Assembly: GCF_030123405.1 (NCBI RefSeq)
Contig: NZ_CP126110.1
Span: forward strand, 3,410,001 to 3,474,000
DNA from: Neobacillus sp. WH10
GTDB taxonomy: Bacteria; Bacillota; Bacilli; Bacillales; Cytobacillaceae
Direction of reading: 5' to 3'
Length of the DNA stretch: 64,000 nt
Shown here one piece after another: positions 16,565 to 25,826 of this stretch (its first letter is position 1; each line of letters begins with the position of its first letter). Both the position numbers and the translations under genes were made by a program. The notes beneath the pieces are model-generated. The model was not told where the DNA came from and made no database searches. It saw nothing but the letters and a program-made list of their open reading frames with translations.

Positions 16565-16843
16565 CTAACTTATTTCTTCCATGATTTCAATATGCATTTT
16601 TATTAATTGTACCTTGGTATCATTAGAGACCGGCGAATCCATTACCCTCTTTACTGCCGAATAATATTTTTCATACTTGTTTTTTCTAATTCTTGGATGT
16701 GAGTTTTCATCTAAAAGTTCTCGTTTTATCGCCTCGGTTAACGTCTCTTCACTTGTTTTATTACCTGCTGCTAATATTCGGTTGTTCCAAATCGAGCGGT
16801 ATTCCTCTAATAAATGATCAAAATTTATGTTTACTATCGCCAA
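16565..16843 (-). CDS. Conserved hypothetical protein
   Basis: A 92-residue soluble, helical protein starting MAIVNINFDHLLEEYRSIWN. TTG 16843 is taken as start because AAAGGGAGG lies 6 bases upstream; the longer reading frame to 16870 runs through that site. It ends 6 bp before the lipoprotein start, so the two may form an operon. No family recognised. Confidence 0.6.
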   Translation of the reverse strand: MAIVNINFDHLLEEYRSIWNNRILAAGNKTSEETLTEAIKRELLDENSHPRIRKNKYEKYYSAVKRVMDSPVSNDTKVQLIKMHIEIMEEIS

Positions 16844-16939
16844 ACAAATCCTCCCTTTACACTCACACATGAATTGTTACATATTTACTAACATTATTGC
16901 AAAAAATAGATTTTAGCAATACTACGAAAGGAGAAACTT

Positions 16940-17182
16940 ATGTCTACTCCATACAAATGTCCAAATTGCAAAACAAATCGCAGCCGGTTTAATATCATTC
17001 AACAAATTTCACAGTCTGTCAAGCTTGACCCACAATCGGGGGTAGTTGTCAGGGAATATGGTGAAAATGAGTTGGAACCCTTTCACCTCCCATACAATGG
17101 GCCGGATTATCGGGTACAATGTGGTGCCTGCGGCTTAATTGAGGATGAATTGACCTTTATCAAGTTCGGGGAACAGATTTAA
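16940..17182 (+). CDS. Small zinc-ribbon protein
   Basis: An 80-residue protein with CPNC (residues 8-11) and CGAC (about 61-64), spaced as a zinc ribbon, and acidic surface residues. AAAGGAG precedes the ATG by 7 bases. Divergent from the preceding gene and followed by a terminator. Function unknown. Confidence 0.7.
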   Translation: MSTPYKCPNCKTNRSRFNIIQQISQSVKLDPQSGVVVREYGENELEPFHLPYNGPDYRVQCGACGLIEDELTFIKFGEQI

Positions 17183-17189
17183 TTACACA

Positions 17190-17238
17190 TAAAAACACCT
17201 TTATTCTTGGGAGGATCCTCATATAAAGGTGTTTTTTT
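17190..17238. terminator. Bidirectional terminator
   Basis: AAAACACCTTTAT and ATAAAGGTGTTTT pair, with an inner GAGGATCCTC palindrome. Flanking A and T tracts suit both convergent genes. Confidence 0.85.
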
Positions 17239-17239
17239 C

Positions 17240-18061
17240 TTATGGAAGATTATTCTCTTTAAAAAAATCCAGCGAGTCCACTTTCCAAGCATCAACAGGC
17301 GAAAATCTTACCAAATGAATATTTCCTTTAAATGTGTGCCTGCCCCTGTCTTTAATGTCCCAATCAACCACTGCAGGAACATCTAAACTAATTTCTTCAG
17401 TTAAATCCTCAGGGGGCAAAAGCTCTAATCGCGATATTTTAATATTTTCAACCTTCCCTAAAATAGGCTTCCATTTAATATTTTGTAAAGAGACTTGGGA
17501 AGTAATTACTGGATCCTGCTGCTTTAGGCCTGCTACATAAGCGTTAATCACTTCATATGGATTCGCTCTACCAAGATAATCGTCTAATTTACCAGATGCC
17601 TTCATAACCATAAGCATATGGGAGAGATCCATTGAATTCGTCCGATGGGTCGTGCTCCCAAAGAAATGTATACAAAAATGACCTGGAAAATTATTCTTTA
17701 GTGCTCCTGCACCATGGGGCATACCGTGCATCGATGCTGCAATCCATAGGTCTTTATGAATAACAATTATTGCTCGGCGTTTCCAGCTCCACTTTCCGCT
17801 GTATATTTTTTTCATCACTTTCGTGTCTTTTGGAGTTAACGGCTGAACATCAGCATGATGACTGCCCGCACGTCTTTGAACTTTAAAGCGTTTTCCTGTC
17901 TCCACATCCAAAACCGTAAATTTTGTATATTTAGGTAATAAATGATTTACTTCTTTCCAGTTCAGCATTTCAATTTTATAGCTAATATCAGATGCTGCCT
18001 GAACCCCTTGTCCATTAAGGAGGAAATAAATTAAAACGAGTAAACAAGCTGACTTCTTCAT
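17240..18061 (-). CDS. Secreted protein, possible L,D-transpeptidase-like fold
   Basis: A 273-residue protein with a signal peptide (residues 1-22, cut after VQA). The core holds RRAGSHHADVQP, SMHGMPHG (about 110-117) and GHFCIHFFGSTTH (about 127-139). A conserved HG plus a Cys-His pair is reminiscent of YkuD-type catalytic residues (HG...GCIR), but the order and spacing differ, so this is only a suggestion. It stands alone on the minus strand. Confidence 0.6.
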   Translation of the reverse strand: MKKSACLLVLIYFLLNGQGVQAASDISYKIEMLNWKEVNHLLPKYTKFTVLDVETGKRFKVQRRAGSHHADVQPLTPKDTKVMKKIYSGKWSWKRRAIIVIHKDLWIAASMHGMPHGAGALKNNFPGHFCIHFFGSTTHRTNSMDLSHMLMVMKASGKLDDYLGRANPYEVINAYVAGLKQQDPVITSQVSLQNIKWKPILGKVENIKISRLELLPPEDLTEEISLDVPAVVDWDIKDRGRHTFKGNIHLVRFSPVDAWKVDSLDFFKENNLP

Positions 18062-18135
18062 CCAAGACCCCCTTTTAATGGATTTTAGCTACATTAAAAG
18101 AGTTACCTGAAGAGGAAATTATCATTCATCCATGG

Positions 18136-19050
18136 CTAATTTTTATCTTTTTTTTCGAGGTTGGCAAGTTTTTCTTGCATCACATTCCAATCAATATTTT
18201 CGCCGATAAATACCAGGTTTAACGGCATATTCATATCTTCCTTCATGTATAAAGGCATTCCATAGGAAAATTGAAATAAAAAAGGCTGCTCTGAATAATC
18301 AAACTTCACATATCCTTTAATGCGGTATATCGTATCAGGTAATTCTTTTAAAAATTCTTCAAAACTCATATGGTTAATAGCTTTTTTAAATTGGTAAACA
18401 AAGGTTGACAAGTTCAAATCTAAGTGTACTGATTCCTTTTCAAATGAAACCGACAGATTTCTGAGCTGCGCAATAGAAATCTGTGAATAATTTGTCAGCA
18501 GGCACCTTGCCTTGGGATTGATTGATTGAATTTCAAAGGTAATACTACCTTGTTCCATCTCTTTTAAGTCATTCATCTTGTTAATAATAATAAAGTCAGC
18601 ATGTCTTACCTGTTCTAGGATCAACTGTTGCAGCTGCGGGCTTAGTGTTTTTCGGTTTTTCCACCTTGTTCCATCTACCGTCGTTATAATGCCTTTAATC
18701 ACTAATTTATCTGCAAACAACGGGGATAGAATGGCATCCAATACCTCAACGGGATGAGCCGCTCCGGTGGTTTCAATATAAATTACGTCTGGCACTACAT
18801 CCATTAATAAACCTTGAAGCTGTGCTTCAAGCTTGTCCGATATCGAGCAGCAAATACAGCCGCCTAAAAGCTCTTTCAAAGCTACATCATCATTTATGGA
18901 ATCAGAATCAATCGATACCTTTCCTAATTCATTCATCATGACTGCTACTTTTCTTCCTGCGCTCCGTTCATCCTGAAGTAATCGTTTTAATAAAGTTGTT
19001 TTTCCACTGCCTAAAAACCCTGATAATATATAAACTTCCGCTTTTTTCAT
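18136..19050 (-). CDS. COG0523 GTPase metallochaperone (CobW/ZagA type)
   Basis: A 304-residue GTPase with P-loop GFLGSGKTTLL (about 9-19) and the hallmark CxCC motif GGCICCS (about 62-68), plus Walker B YIETTGAAHP and NKMNDL (NKxD). This is the CobW/COG0523 family that delivers metals such as zinc. The usual CobW C-terminal domain is present but short. The start is placed at the second of two adjacent ATGs for spacing to GAAGGGA. No zur box was searched for. It ends 70 bp before the upstream protease gene region. Confidence 0.82.
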   Translation of the reverse strand: MKKAEVYILSGFLGSGKTTLLKRLLQDERSAGRKVAVMMNELGKVSIDSDSINDDVALKELLGGCICCSISDKLEAQLQGLLMDVVPDVIYIETTGAAHPVEVLDAILSPLFADKLVIKGIITTVDGTRWKNRKTLSPQLQQLILEQVRHADFIIINKMNDLKEMEQGSITFEIQSINPKARCLLTNYSQISIAQLRNLSVSFEKESVHLDLNLSTFVYQFKKAINHMSFEEFLKELPDTIYRIKGYVKFDYSEQPFLFQFSYGMPLYMKEDMNMPLNLVFIGENIDWNVMQEKLANLEKKDKN

Positions 19051-19119
19051 CATAATTCCCTTCTTTTTATGGATAGTTAAAAAAGTTGACCCGACTCCTA
19101 ACGGAATCGGGTTCATTGA

Positions 19120-20631
19120 CTATTTCATTTTTCCTTTTAAAACCTCAACTGCTTTTTGTAATTGAGTATCATTTGTTTTGATTTTTTCTCGTAAAAGATC
19201 CATTAGTTTCATTGTTGAATCACCTTTTAATACCCCATCAGCAGGGAGACCTTGGGCTGTTTGGAAGGCGATAACAGCTTCTTTTGTGTTTTCATCAAAA
19301 AATCCGTCTTCACGTCCTGGGTCATAACCTACAGCTTTTAACATCTTCTGTGCTGTTTGAACATCAGTTGATGAGGTAGATAATGCTAGTTCCTTATCCG
19401 GATTAATAATTGGTAATGTTGCATATTCTGGAAGGGCAACCTCCACATCTGGCATTATTCCTTTTTTATGAATCCAATTCCCATTTGGTGTCAACCACTT
19501 TGCGATCGTATATTTAAGGTTTGAGCCGTCTTTAAAATCTGCTGCGGTTTGTACCGTTCCTTTTCCAAAAGACTTCTCGCCGACAAGTGGTACACCAGCC
19601 GATTCCTTTACAGCAGCTGCGAAAATTTCTGATGCGCTGGCACTTCCTTTATCAATTAAAACAACTAAAGGATAATCAGGATTCCCATCATTTTGTGAAG
19701 GAATTTCCTTAATCTTTCCGTTTCGGTCTTCTTCTTTCACAATGATTTTTCCTTTAGGAACAAACATGCTTGTAATACTAATTGCTTGGTCTAATAATCC
19801 CCCTGGATTTTGACGCAAGTCTAATACCAGACCCTTCATACCCTTTTTCTGTAAATCATTCAAAGTTGTCACAAGTTCTTTTGATGTATTAGTTGAAAAG
19901 CTTGTAATTTGAACTTTAGCAATGGTGTCATCTATCATTTCACCATAAACGGTTTCAATCGGGATTGTATCACGAATAATCGGTACAGTCATCGGCGCAT
20001 CTGTCCCAGGTCGTTGAATTGATAATTCGACTTTTGTTCCCTTTTTCCCTCTGATTAAGGTAACAGCTTGAGTTGAATTCATTCCCTGCAAGCTTTTTCC
20101 ATCGACAGATATGATCATATCATTTGGTTTTAAGCCAGCTTTTTCAGCAGGTGATCCTTTAATCGGAGAAACAATTATGATATGGCCTTCTTTTTCCTGA
20201 ATTTCTGCACCAATTCCTTCAAAGGAAGAAGAAATATTACTGTGAAAGCTTTTCGCTTCTTCATTACTCATGTAGTCAGAATATGGGTCATCTAGTGATG
20301 CAACCATACCATCAATCGCACCATTAATGAGCTTTTGTTGGTTCACATCCTTGTAGTATCCATTTTTCAATGTATCATATGCTTCATATAATTTATTGAA
20401 TTCTGTTCTTCCCGGCGCTACCGAGACTACTTTTTCCTTTCCAAATGCCAAAGCAAATGTAGTAATCCCTGCCGATAGAAAAACAAGCAAAAATAACAGC
20501 ATAATAAAATGAAACTTTTTCAAGCGTATATAACCGGATTTGTTTTCTGTCACTTGCTCTTGTTCTACTTTAATTTCATCAACTTTCTTTTGTTCCATAT
20601 TCTTTTCATCCAAAGCTTTCACCACTTTCAT
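19120..20631 (-). CDS. ctpB: Carboxyl-terminal processing protease (S41)
   Basis: A 503-residue membrane-anchored protease. A cytoplasmic N-terminus is followed by one helix (about 43-64). A PDZ domain spans about 125-205, then the S41 core with catalytic Ser in DKGSASASEIF (about 343) and Lys in GEKSFGKGTVQ (about 368). A peptidoglycan-binding domain 1 closes the protein (about 420-490, AVGYDPGREDGFFDENT). This layout fits CtpA/CtpB; CtpB cleaves SpoIVFA during sporulation in B. subtilis. I cannot separate CtpA from CtpB by eye. Confidence 0.85.
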   Translation of the reverse strand: MKVVKALDEKNMEQKKVDEIKVEQEQVTENKSGYIRLKKFHFIMLLFLLVFLSAGITTFALAFGKEKVVSVAPGRTEFNKLYEAYDTLKNGYYKDVNQQKLINGAIDGMVASLDDPYSDYMSNEEAKSFHSNISSSFEGIGAEIQEKEGHIIIVSPIKGSPAEKAGLKPNDMIISVDGKSLQGMNSTQAVTLIRGKKGTKVELSIQRPGTDAPMTVPIIRDTIPIETVYGEMIDDTIAKVQITSFSTNTSKELVTTLNDLQKKGMKGLVLDLRQNPGGLLDQAISITSMFVPKGKIIVKEEDRNGKIKEIPSQNDGNPDYPLVVLIDKGSASASEIFAAAVKESAGVPLVGEKSFGKGTVQTAADFKDGSNLKYTIAKWLTPNGNWIHKKGIMPDVEVALPEYATLPIINPDKELALSTSSTDVQTAQKMLKAVGYDPGREDGFFDENTKEAVIAFQTAQGLPADGVLKGDSTMKLMDLLREKIKTNDTQLQKAVEVLKGKMK

Positions 20632-20878
20632 TCACCATAAAAATATGTACTGTACAATCACTGTAAAGTTCAAAACAGCTAGATTGTTGTTAACATTATC
20701 AAAAGCTATTTTTAAATCCTCTAAAAAGTAAACCCTTAGTGATTAGAATAACATTTTTTTTATAAAATTAACAAAGAAAAGTTAATAAAAATAATAAGAA
20801 ACGAATTAAAATCCCTTTTTAAAGATAAAGGGTATCACCCTAAAAAGGTAAGTGAAGTTCCAATTTTACTCTTAGTTT

Positions 20879-23071
20879 TTATATTTTTAACCGCTTCAGC
20901 CGAAGGGAGTTTGTAACAACGGATACAGAACTAAAGGCCATGGCAGCGCCTGCCACCCATGGAGCCAACAATCCAAGGGCAGCAATTGGAATTCCTCCGG
21001 AATTGTAGATAAGCGCCCAAAAAAGGTTTTGACGGATGTTTTGCATTGTTTTCTTACTTAAAACAATTGCCTTTGGAATCAAAGTCAGTTCCCCGCCAAG
21101 TATTGTAACGTCGGCCGCTTGTATTGCCACATCTGTTCCAGTGCCAATGGCAATGCCGATGTCTGCAACAGCTAGTGCAGGTGCATCATTGATCCCATCC
21201 CCGACCATTGCTACTTTCATCCCTTTTAGCTGAAGTTCTTTCACATGATTGGCCTTCTCTTCTGGGAGGACTTCAGCAATTACTTTTTGGATACCAACCT
21301 CTGCAGCAATTGCTTTTGCAGTACGTTCATTATCACCAGTAAGCATATACACTTCAATACCTAATTTGTTTAATTGTTGCACTGCTGGCTTTGCCGTTTC
21401 TTTTACGGTGTCAGCCACAGCCACCATTCCCATGATGGTAGAATTAATCGCTATATACATAGCCGTCTTCCCTTCGGTTTCAAAGCGAAGCACATCCTTT
21501 TCAATCTCGGTGTATGCAATGCTTTTTAAATACATCAGCTTTCGAGTCCCAACATATATTTCATCATTCCCAATTTTTGCTTCAATCCCGTATCCTGGTA
21601 TTGCCTTAAACCGTTTTACAGGCAGCGTACTCGTTCTATTTTCCATCCCATACTTTACAATGGCTTCTGCTAGGGGATGTTCCGATGACTTTTCAGCTGA
21701 TACAATGTATTGCAAAACTTTTTTCTCATCCTGATAAGCAATAAAATCAGTAACAATAGGTTTTCCTTTTGTAATCGTTCCAGTCTTATCAAGCACGATT
21801 GCATTAATTTTATGGGCTGTTTCTAAATGCTCCCCGCCTTTAAATAGAATGCCCATTTCTGCTCCCTTCCCGGTACCGACCATAATGGATGTTGGTGTAG
21901 CCAGTCCAAGGGAACAAGGGCAGGCAATCACAAGAACCGAGATCGACGTCTCTAATGCTAAAGGAAAATCCCCTGGATTTACAAAAAGATACCAAATAAA
22001 GAATGTCAACAAAGAAATGGCGACAACGACTGGGACAAAGTAACCAGATATGGTATCCGCGAGCCGTTGGATTGGCGCTTTACTGCCCTGTGCTTCTTCG
22101 ACAATCTTGATAATGCCAGCGAGTGCAGTTTCTTTCCCAACCTTCGTCGCTTTCATTGTCAGGGTTCCATTTTTATTAAACGTGGAACCAATTAAGGTGT
22201 CACCAACAGATTTTTCTACTGGTATGGATTCACCAGTAATCATCGATTCATCAACAGAAGATTGTCCTAATAAGATTATGCCGTCAACAGGAATTTTTTC
22301 TCCTGGCTTCACTAGTATTCGATCTGCTACCTTAACATCTTCAATTGGGATATGAAGTTCTTTTCCTTCTCTTAATACTGTCGCTTCCTTTGCTTGAAGG
22401 TTTAACAGCTTAGATATTGCAATCGTCGTTCTTCCTTTTGCCGTTGTTTCAAATAATTTTCCTAAAAGGATTAAGGTAATAAGAACTGCACTCGTTTCAA
22501 AATAAAGATGCGGCATATAAAAAGGGTTTCCAATTGTTTTAATTCCTTCGGCAATGCTATAGAAATAAGCAGATGAAGTTCCTAATACTACAAGGACATC
22601 CATATTTGCGCTTTTATTTTTAAGGGCTTTATAGGCTCCAAGGTAAAACTGGCCGCCAATATAAAACTGTACAGGGGTAGCTAAGAGCAATTGAAACCAT
22701 GGGTTCATTAGAATCTGAGGCATTGGTAAGCCAATATCAACGGGCAAATGTGCAATCATGGAATACAATAGCGGAAGGGACAAAAATACTGAGAGAAAAA
22801 ATTTCTGCATTTTTTGGTTAATTTCTTGCTCCTTTAATTGCTGCTTAGTTTCCCTTTTAATTTTCTCTTTGGCACCATAGCCGAGCGTCTCAATTTTCGT
22901 TAAAATATCGCTGCTAGAAACTAATTCGTTATCATAGGAAATAGCCGCACTTTCCATTGCTAAATTGACGTTTGCTTCAACGCCATCCATTTTATTCAGC
23001 ACTTTTTCAATTCTAGTTGAACAGGCAGCACAGGTCATTCCCGTAATATCCAATTTGAGCTGCTCCTTCAT
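20879..23071 (-). CDS. copA: Copper-exporting P1B-type ATPase
   Basis: A 730-residue CopA. There is a single N-terminal metal-binding domain with GMTCAACS (residues 11-18), the intramembrane CPC in VIACPCSLGLATP (about 378-390), phosphorylation site DKTGTITKG, and hinge GDGINDAPAL. B. subtilis CopA has two N-terminal domains and about 800 residues, so one is absent here. GGAGCGAGAGG precedes the ATG. No csoR or copZ lies immediately upstream; the deoD tail and prophage follow instead. Confidence 0.93.
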   Translation of the reverse strand: MKEQLKLDITGMTCAACSTRIEKVLNKMDGVEANVNLAMESAAISYDNELVSSSDILTKIETLGYGAKEKIKRETKQQLKEQEINQKMQKFFLSVFLSLPLLYSMIAHLPVDIGLPMPQILMNPWFQLLLATPVQFYIGGQFYLGAYKALKNKSANMDVLVVLGTSSAYFYSIAEGIKTIGNPFYMPHLYFETSAVLITLILLGKLFETTAKGRTTIAISKLLNLQAKEATVLREGKELHIPIEDVKVADRILVKPGEKIPVDGIILLGQSSVDESMITGESIPVEKSVGDTLIGSTFNKNGTLTMKATKVGKETALAGIIKIVEEAQGSKAPIQRLADTISGYFVPVVVAISLLTFFIWYLFVNPGDFPLALETSISVLVIACPCSLGLATPTSIMVGTGKGAEMGILFKGGEHLETAHKINAIVLDKTGTITKGKPIVTDFIAYQDEKKVLQYIVSAEKSSEHPLAEAIVKYGMENRTSTLPVKRFKAIPGYGIEAKIGNDEIYVGTRKLMYLKSIAYTEIEKDVLRFETEGKTAMYIAINSTIMGMVAVADTVKETAKPAVQQLNKLGIEVYMLTGDNERTAKAIAAEVGIQKVIAEVLPEEKANHVKELQLKGMKVAMVGDGINDAPALAVADIGIAIGTGTDVAIQAADVTILGGELTLIPKAIVLSKKTMQNIRQNLFWALIYNSGGIPIAALGLLAPWVAGAAMAFSSVSVVTNSLRLKRLKI

Positions 23072-23165
23072 TATTCACCTCTCGCTCCTTTACTCACACA
23101 TCTTTGTAATTGTCTTTAATAATTCTCCATTATGTACTGTAGTTCCTTTATCTATCTTTTCAAAA

Positions 23166-23198
23166 TAAAAAACCCCTTCCTTTATGGAAGAGGTATGA
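23166..23198 (-). terminator. Original deoD terminator, now stranded at attL
   Basis: ACCCCTTCC and GGAAGAGGT pair around TTTAT, and the minus strand continues TTTTTTATTTTG. It lies 7 bp past the deoD stop remnant at 23205 and is oriented for a minus-strand gene, so it ended deoD before phage insertion. Confidence 0.8.
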
Positions 23199-23204
23199 AC
23201 GTCA

Positions 23205-23249
23205 TTATTCCTTGATTGCAGCTTCTAATGCTACTTCAATCATATCGTT
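23205..23249 (-). pseudogene. deoD: deoD 3' end remnant left at attL
   Basis: Read on the minus strand this gives the last 13 codons of DeoD (NDMIEVALEAAIK) followed by GAA and TAA. It is the displaced native 3' end: the uninterrupted gene would end AAIKE. The body of the gene is at 59151-59810, 36 kb away. Confidence 0.85.
23212..23249. other. attL core (38-bp direct repeat)
   Basis: Identical base for base to 59113-59150. The repeat begins TTGATTGCAGC and ends CATATCGTT and encodes the deoD C-terminus on the minus strand. Confidence 0.9.
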
Positions 23250-23319
23250 TGAAGAATTTTACTGTCACAGGCATTCAATAAGTATTAAGCCCTTGATTTT
23301 ATGGTATTTCACATCATTA

Positions 23320-23402
23320 GAAATATCACTAACAGTCACTAAATATTTTTAAAGTGACCTAAAATTCACCTGTTGGTCACTTTTTGGTCACTCGTAGTCA
23401 CT
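23320..23402. promoter_or_regulatory. Integrase arm-type binding sites, left
   Basis: Several GTCAC motifs cluster here: AACAGTCACTAAAT, AAGTGACC (inverted), GGTCACTTTTTGGTCACT at 23375-23392 and AGTCACTG. The 17-mer GTCACTTTTTGGTCACT recurs exactly at 59039-59055 next to attR. Such repeats beside both att cores are expected for a lambda-type integrase arm-binding domain. Confidence 0.65.
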
Positions 23403-23435
23403 GAAAATAAACACTAAAAACAAAAGAGCACAACT

Positions 23436-23487
23436 GGTGTATGTAGTGCTGCCAACACTCATACACCGTTCGCCTGATGCCCCAGGC
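23436..23487. repeat. Two adjacent hairpins
   Basis: GGTGTATG-T-AGTG and CACT-CATACACC form a 12-bp stem (23436-23467), followed by GCCTG/CAGGC (23472-23487). They precede a 38-residue ORF and could be an RNA leader or a terminator-like structure; no T tract follows. Confidence 0.45.
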
Positions 23488-23504
23488 AAAGGAAACATAT
23501 AATA

Positions 23505-23621
23505 ATGAAGAAACACATGAAAAACATTTTTGGGTACTTTTTCGGCATCGTGGACAATCTTATGAGCAAACTTATTTTTGACGAGGATTTCATGGGTGTA
23601 GACATTATTGAGGAATCATAA
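23505..23621 (+). CDS. Small hypothetical phage peptide
   Basis: A 38-residue ORF starting MKKHMKNIFGYFFGIVDNLM and ending acidic (DIIEES). An AAAGG lies about 13 bases before the ATG, a rather long spacing. The N-terminal half is basic and hydrophobic and could associate with membranes. No family recognised. Confidence 0.4.
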   Translation: MKKHMKNIFGYFFGIVDNLMSKLIFDEDFMGVDIIEES

Positions 23622-23730
23622 TAAATTATTTAGCAGGACTTTCCTCCTTCTTTGCAGAATAAGGACAAGCGAATAAAAAAACAGGCTAAAAAAAAGCACA
23701 AGAAAATAGAAAAAAGAAAAGAGTGGAAAT

Positions 23731-24267
23731 ATGGAAAAAGCAAGACCTATTGGTGGTTGGCTCGTCCTACATGCAATTGGATTAATCGGTGGTTTAATTA
23801 TTGGGATTTCCTTTTTTTATCGTAATTTAGGAATAGTTCTAAATTTTGATTTCGATGCATTGATTATGGACTACTCAGCAGAATATGCCTACCTCATTTA
23901 TTTTGAAACATTTTATCCTTTTTCAGCTTGTGTGTTTGTTTTTCTTATAAATCTTTTTTTGATATACCTGTTTTTCACTAAGAATAAAGAATATCCACGT
24001 GCTTTTATTTATTTAAATATTACTAACGTTTTTATCATTATGTCTCTTGAATTCGTTACAGAACTTTCTGGAAAAGTTGTATATTTCCAAGAAACGATAA
24101 TATCTTCTGTTATCTTAATCATTTGGGCAATTTATTTAACAAGATCACAAAGAGTTAAAGAAACGTTTATTCATTCAAGACGTAAGAAATATGTCAAAAT
24201 AACAGCAGAAGAATATGAATTATTAAAGCAAACCATTACAAATAAAGGTGAAAATATTGAATTATAA
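23731..24267 (+). CDS. DUF2569-like membrane protein
   Basis: A 178-residue protein with four hydrophobic segments (about 9-28, 48-85, 92-112, 118-137) and a basic C-terminal tail. The opening RPIGGWLVLHAIGLIGG matches the GGWL-L-IG start of DUF2569. It is first in the plus-strand cargo block of the prophage. Function unknown; lysogenic conversion is inferred from position. Confidence 0.65.
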   Translation: MEKARPIGGWLVLHAIGLIGGLIIGISFFYRNLGIVLNFDFDALIMDYSAEYAYLIYFETFYPFSACVFVFLINLFLIYLFFTKNKEYPRAFIYLNITNVFIIMSLEFVTELSGKVVYFQETIISSVILIIWAIYLTRSQRVKETFIHSRRKKYVKITAEEYELLKQTITNKGENIEL

Positions 24268-24514
24268 TACCATAATAATAGAGATACATTATTCTGCAGC
24301 TAGCCGAGGTTATAAGAAAGGAGCATTCCAGCTTAGAGGCAGAAAGCCGGAATATGTTGCCTTACAATTTTGGAAGCAAATAAACAAAGAATTGTCTTAC
24401 CGTGCAGAGTTAGAAAAAGTGATTGTGGAAGGTGATCAAGACATTACACAGTTGGTGAAGGAACTAGAGATAGAAGAATGGAATAAATCTATGAATGACA
24501 ATTTACCTTTTTAA
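24257..24514 (+). CDS. Hypothetical phage protein
   Basis: An 85-residue protein overlapping the end of the DUF2569 gene. TTG 24257 (MNYNTIIIEIHYS) is preferred because AAAGGTGA lies 7 bases upstream; the GTG at 24248 is inside that site. It contains FQLRGRKPEYVALQFWKQI and an acidic C-terminus ending NDNLPF. No family recognised. A terminator follows immediately. Confidence 0.55.
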   Translation: MNYNTIIIEIHYSAASRGYKKGAFQLRGRKPEYVALQFWKQINKELSYRAELEKVIVEGDQDITQLVKELEIEEWNKSMNDNLPF

Positions 24515-24537
24515 GCCCTAAAATAGGGGTTTTTGTT
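24515..24537 (+). terminator. Terminator
   Basis: CCCTA-AAA-TAGGGG followed by TTTTTG directly after the stop codon. The interval 24538-24870 holds only AT-rich sequence; an open frame on the minus strand there has no ribosome site and I do not call it. Confidence 0.65.
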
Positions 24538-24873
24538 TAATCTGAATATGCCGAATAGAAAATTTAAGTCGTAGAAGACCTAATATGCAACCATAAATAA
24601 AACAATATTCCAAATAACTAATTTTTATAAAGTAAAATAAAAAGCACACAATTTCGTAATTATCTCTCCAATGGTTTTGATACCTATAGGTAAAGCAACA
24701 CACATAAAAATAAAAAAAAATGGTAATAATACTAACCTAAAAAGGTTCAAATTAATTCCTCCTGAGGATGGGATTATGTAATATTATAAATCTCTTTTAT
24801 TAACGGAATTTTGTATTTTTGTTAAGAAATGATAAATAGAAAAAAGATTTAATAAACAATACGAGAAACCAAA

Positions 24874-24908
24874 GAAAGCCCCTCTCATTTAAGAGAAGGG
24901 CTTTTTCA
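24874..24908 (+). terminator. Terminator-like hairpin, family copy 1
   Basis: AAGCCCCT-CTC and GAG-AAGGGGCTT pair and are followed by TTTTC. Related hairpins sit at 27094-27129 and 27866-27900, bracketing successive cargo cassettes. Confidence 0.7.
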
Positions 24909-24980
24909 TTTTGCCACAAAATATCCAAATTTAGGTATAGGAAATATATAGAAAATTGTCGAAGTTTAGATGAGAAAGAG

Positions 24981-25205
24981 GTGATTATTATATATTGGTG
25001 GATTGTTGGATTTTGGGATTGGTTTTGGTATTTTCGACGAGGAAAAATTAGGTATCGAGTATGGGATTTAGGCTATGAATGTAAGGCTTCTGCTTCTAAT
25101 GGAATTTTAACGGTTTGGAATTGTTATGGTAGCACTCCAGAGCAAGCCATTAAAATGGCTAAGTACAGGATAAAAAAAGCCATGGAAGAAGAGCAAAAAG
25201 AATAA
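24981..25205 (+). CDS. Trp-rich small hypothetical protein
   Basis: A 74-residue protein with a Trp/Ile-rich N-terminus (YWWIVGFWDWFWYF) that could be a membrane or interfacial helix, and a charged C-terminal helix (KMAKYRIKKAMEEEQKE). The start is uncertain: GTG 24981 overlaps the best ribosome site AAAGAGGTGA. No family recognised. Confidence 0.5.
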   Translation: MIIIYWWIVGFWDWFWYFRRGKIRYRVWDLGYECKASASNGILTVWNCYGSTPEQAIKMAKYRIKKAMEEEQKE

Positions 25206-25273
25206 TAGATTGGCCCCAGTTCAATTAATTGACATTGTCAGAGCTATTAACTTATTAAGGGGGAATTATTTGA

Positions 25274-25651
25274 ATGAATTATGAAAACAAAATGACTAGA
25301 GACGATGCAATATTTTATTTAGATATGATTGGATCATCACGTAGTCCTAACCAAAAACACAAAATAGGTGAATTAAAACCATATTATAAAATATTGGGCG
25401 AAAGAAATTCAGATGATTTCAGGCGATTTATTAGGATATACACAGAGATGAAACATCTTTTAACAGACAAAGAGCAATTTATTTTAAATGAAATATATGG
25501 CGTGAATAAAGAAAGGGAAAAATTAAAAACTATTGGGAAAATGTTAAACGTGGGACCAGAACGTATTAGGCAAATAGGGACAAAAGCTGAGTATAAGATA
25601 GCGAGAATAATTTCTGAAAAACTAAAAGATAGTACTATCGAAAATTGCTAA
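25274..25651 (+). CDS. Sigma-70 region-4-like DNA-binding protein
   Basis: A 125-residue protein whose residues 63-115 match sigma region 4: LTDKEQFILNEIYG, then KTIGKMLNVGPERIRQIGTKA, the helix-turn-helix with the usual ERIRQI. The first half has no sigma region 2 motif, so it is not a complete sigma factor. It could regulate the neighbouring secreted-protein gene. GGGGG precedes the start. Confidence 0.7.
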   Translation: MNYENKMTRDDAIFYLDMIGSSRSPNQKHKIGELKPYYKILGERNSDDFRRFIRIYTEMKHLLTDKEQFILNEIYGVNKEREKLKTIGKMLNVGPERIRQIGTKAEYKIARIISEKLKDSTIENC

Positions 25652-25689
25652 ACTCACAGATGTGATTTACTTAATTTGACTGATCCATT

Positions 25690-25745
25690 CTATAGAAAAA
25701 TCAGGAGAGGTTAATATAATAAAATATTTATCTATTTTTCTATAG
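25690..25745. repeat. 12-bp perfect inverted repeat
   Basis: CTATAGAAAAAT (25690-25701) and ATTTTTCTATAG (25734-25745) are exact reverse complements with 32 bp between. It lies between the sigma-like gene and the YHYH gene, upstream of the likely promoter of the latter, so it may be an operator. Confidence 0.5.
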
Positions 25746-25826
25746 CAATTCTGGTACAATTCTACTATACTTTAATTGTATAATTTTTACATTAATATAA
25801 AATATCAACTGAAATGGGAGAGGAAA

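Noticed and set aside
21249..21734. 161-residue ORF opposite copA
   Set aside because: Shadow of the copA frame with no ribosome site or family likeness.
23205..23249. A degraded second copy of deoD
   Set aside because: Only the att-core codons and native stop are present, exactly as expected from phage integration, so it is a displaced end and not a duplicated gene.
24518..24703. Minus-strand 61-residue ORF
   Set aside because: No ribosome site, overlaps a terminator, and composition is that of AT-rich non-coding DNA.
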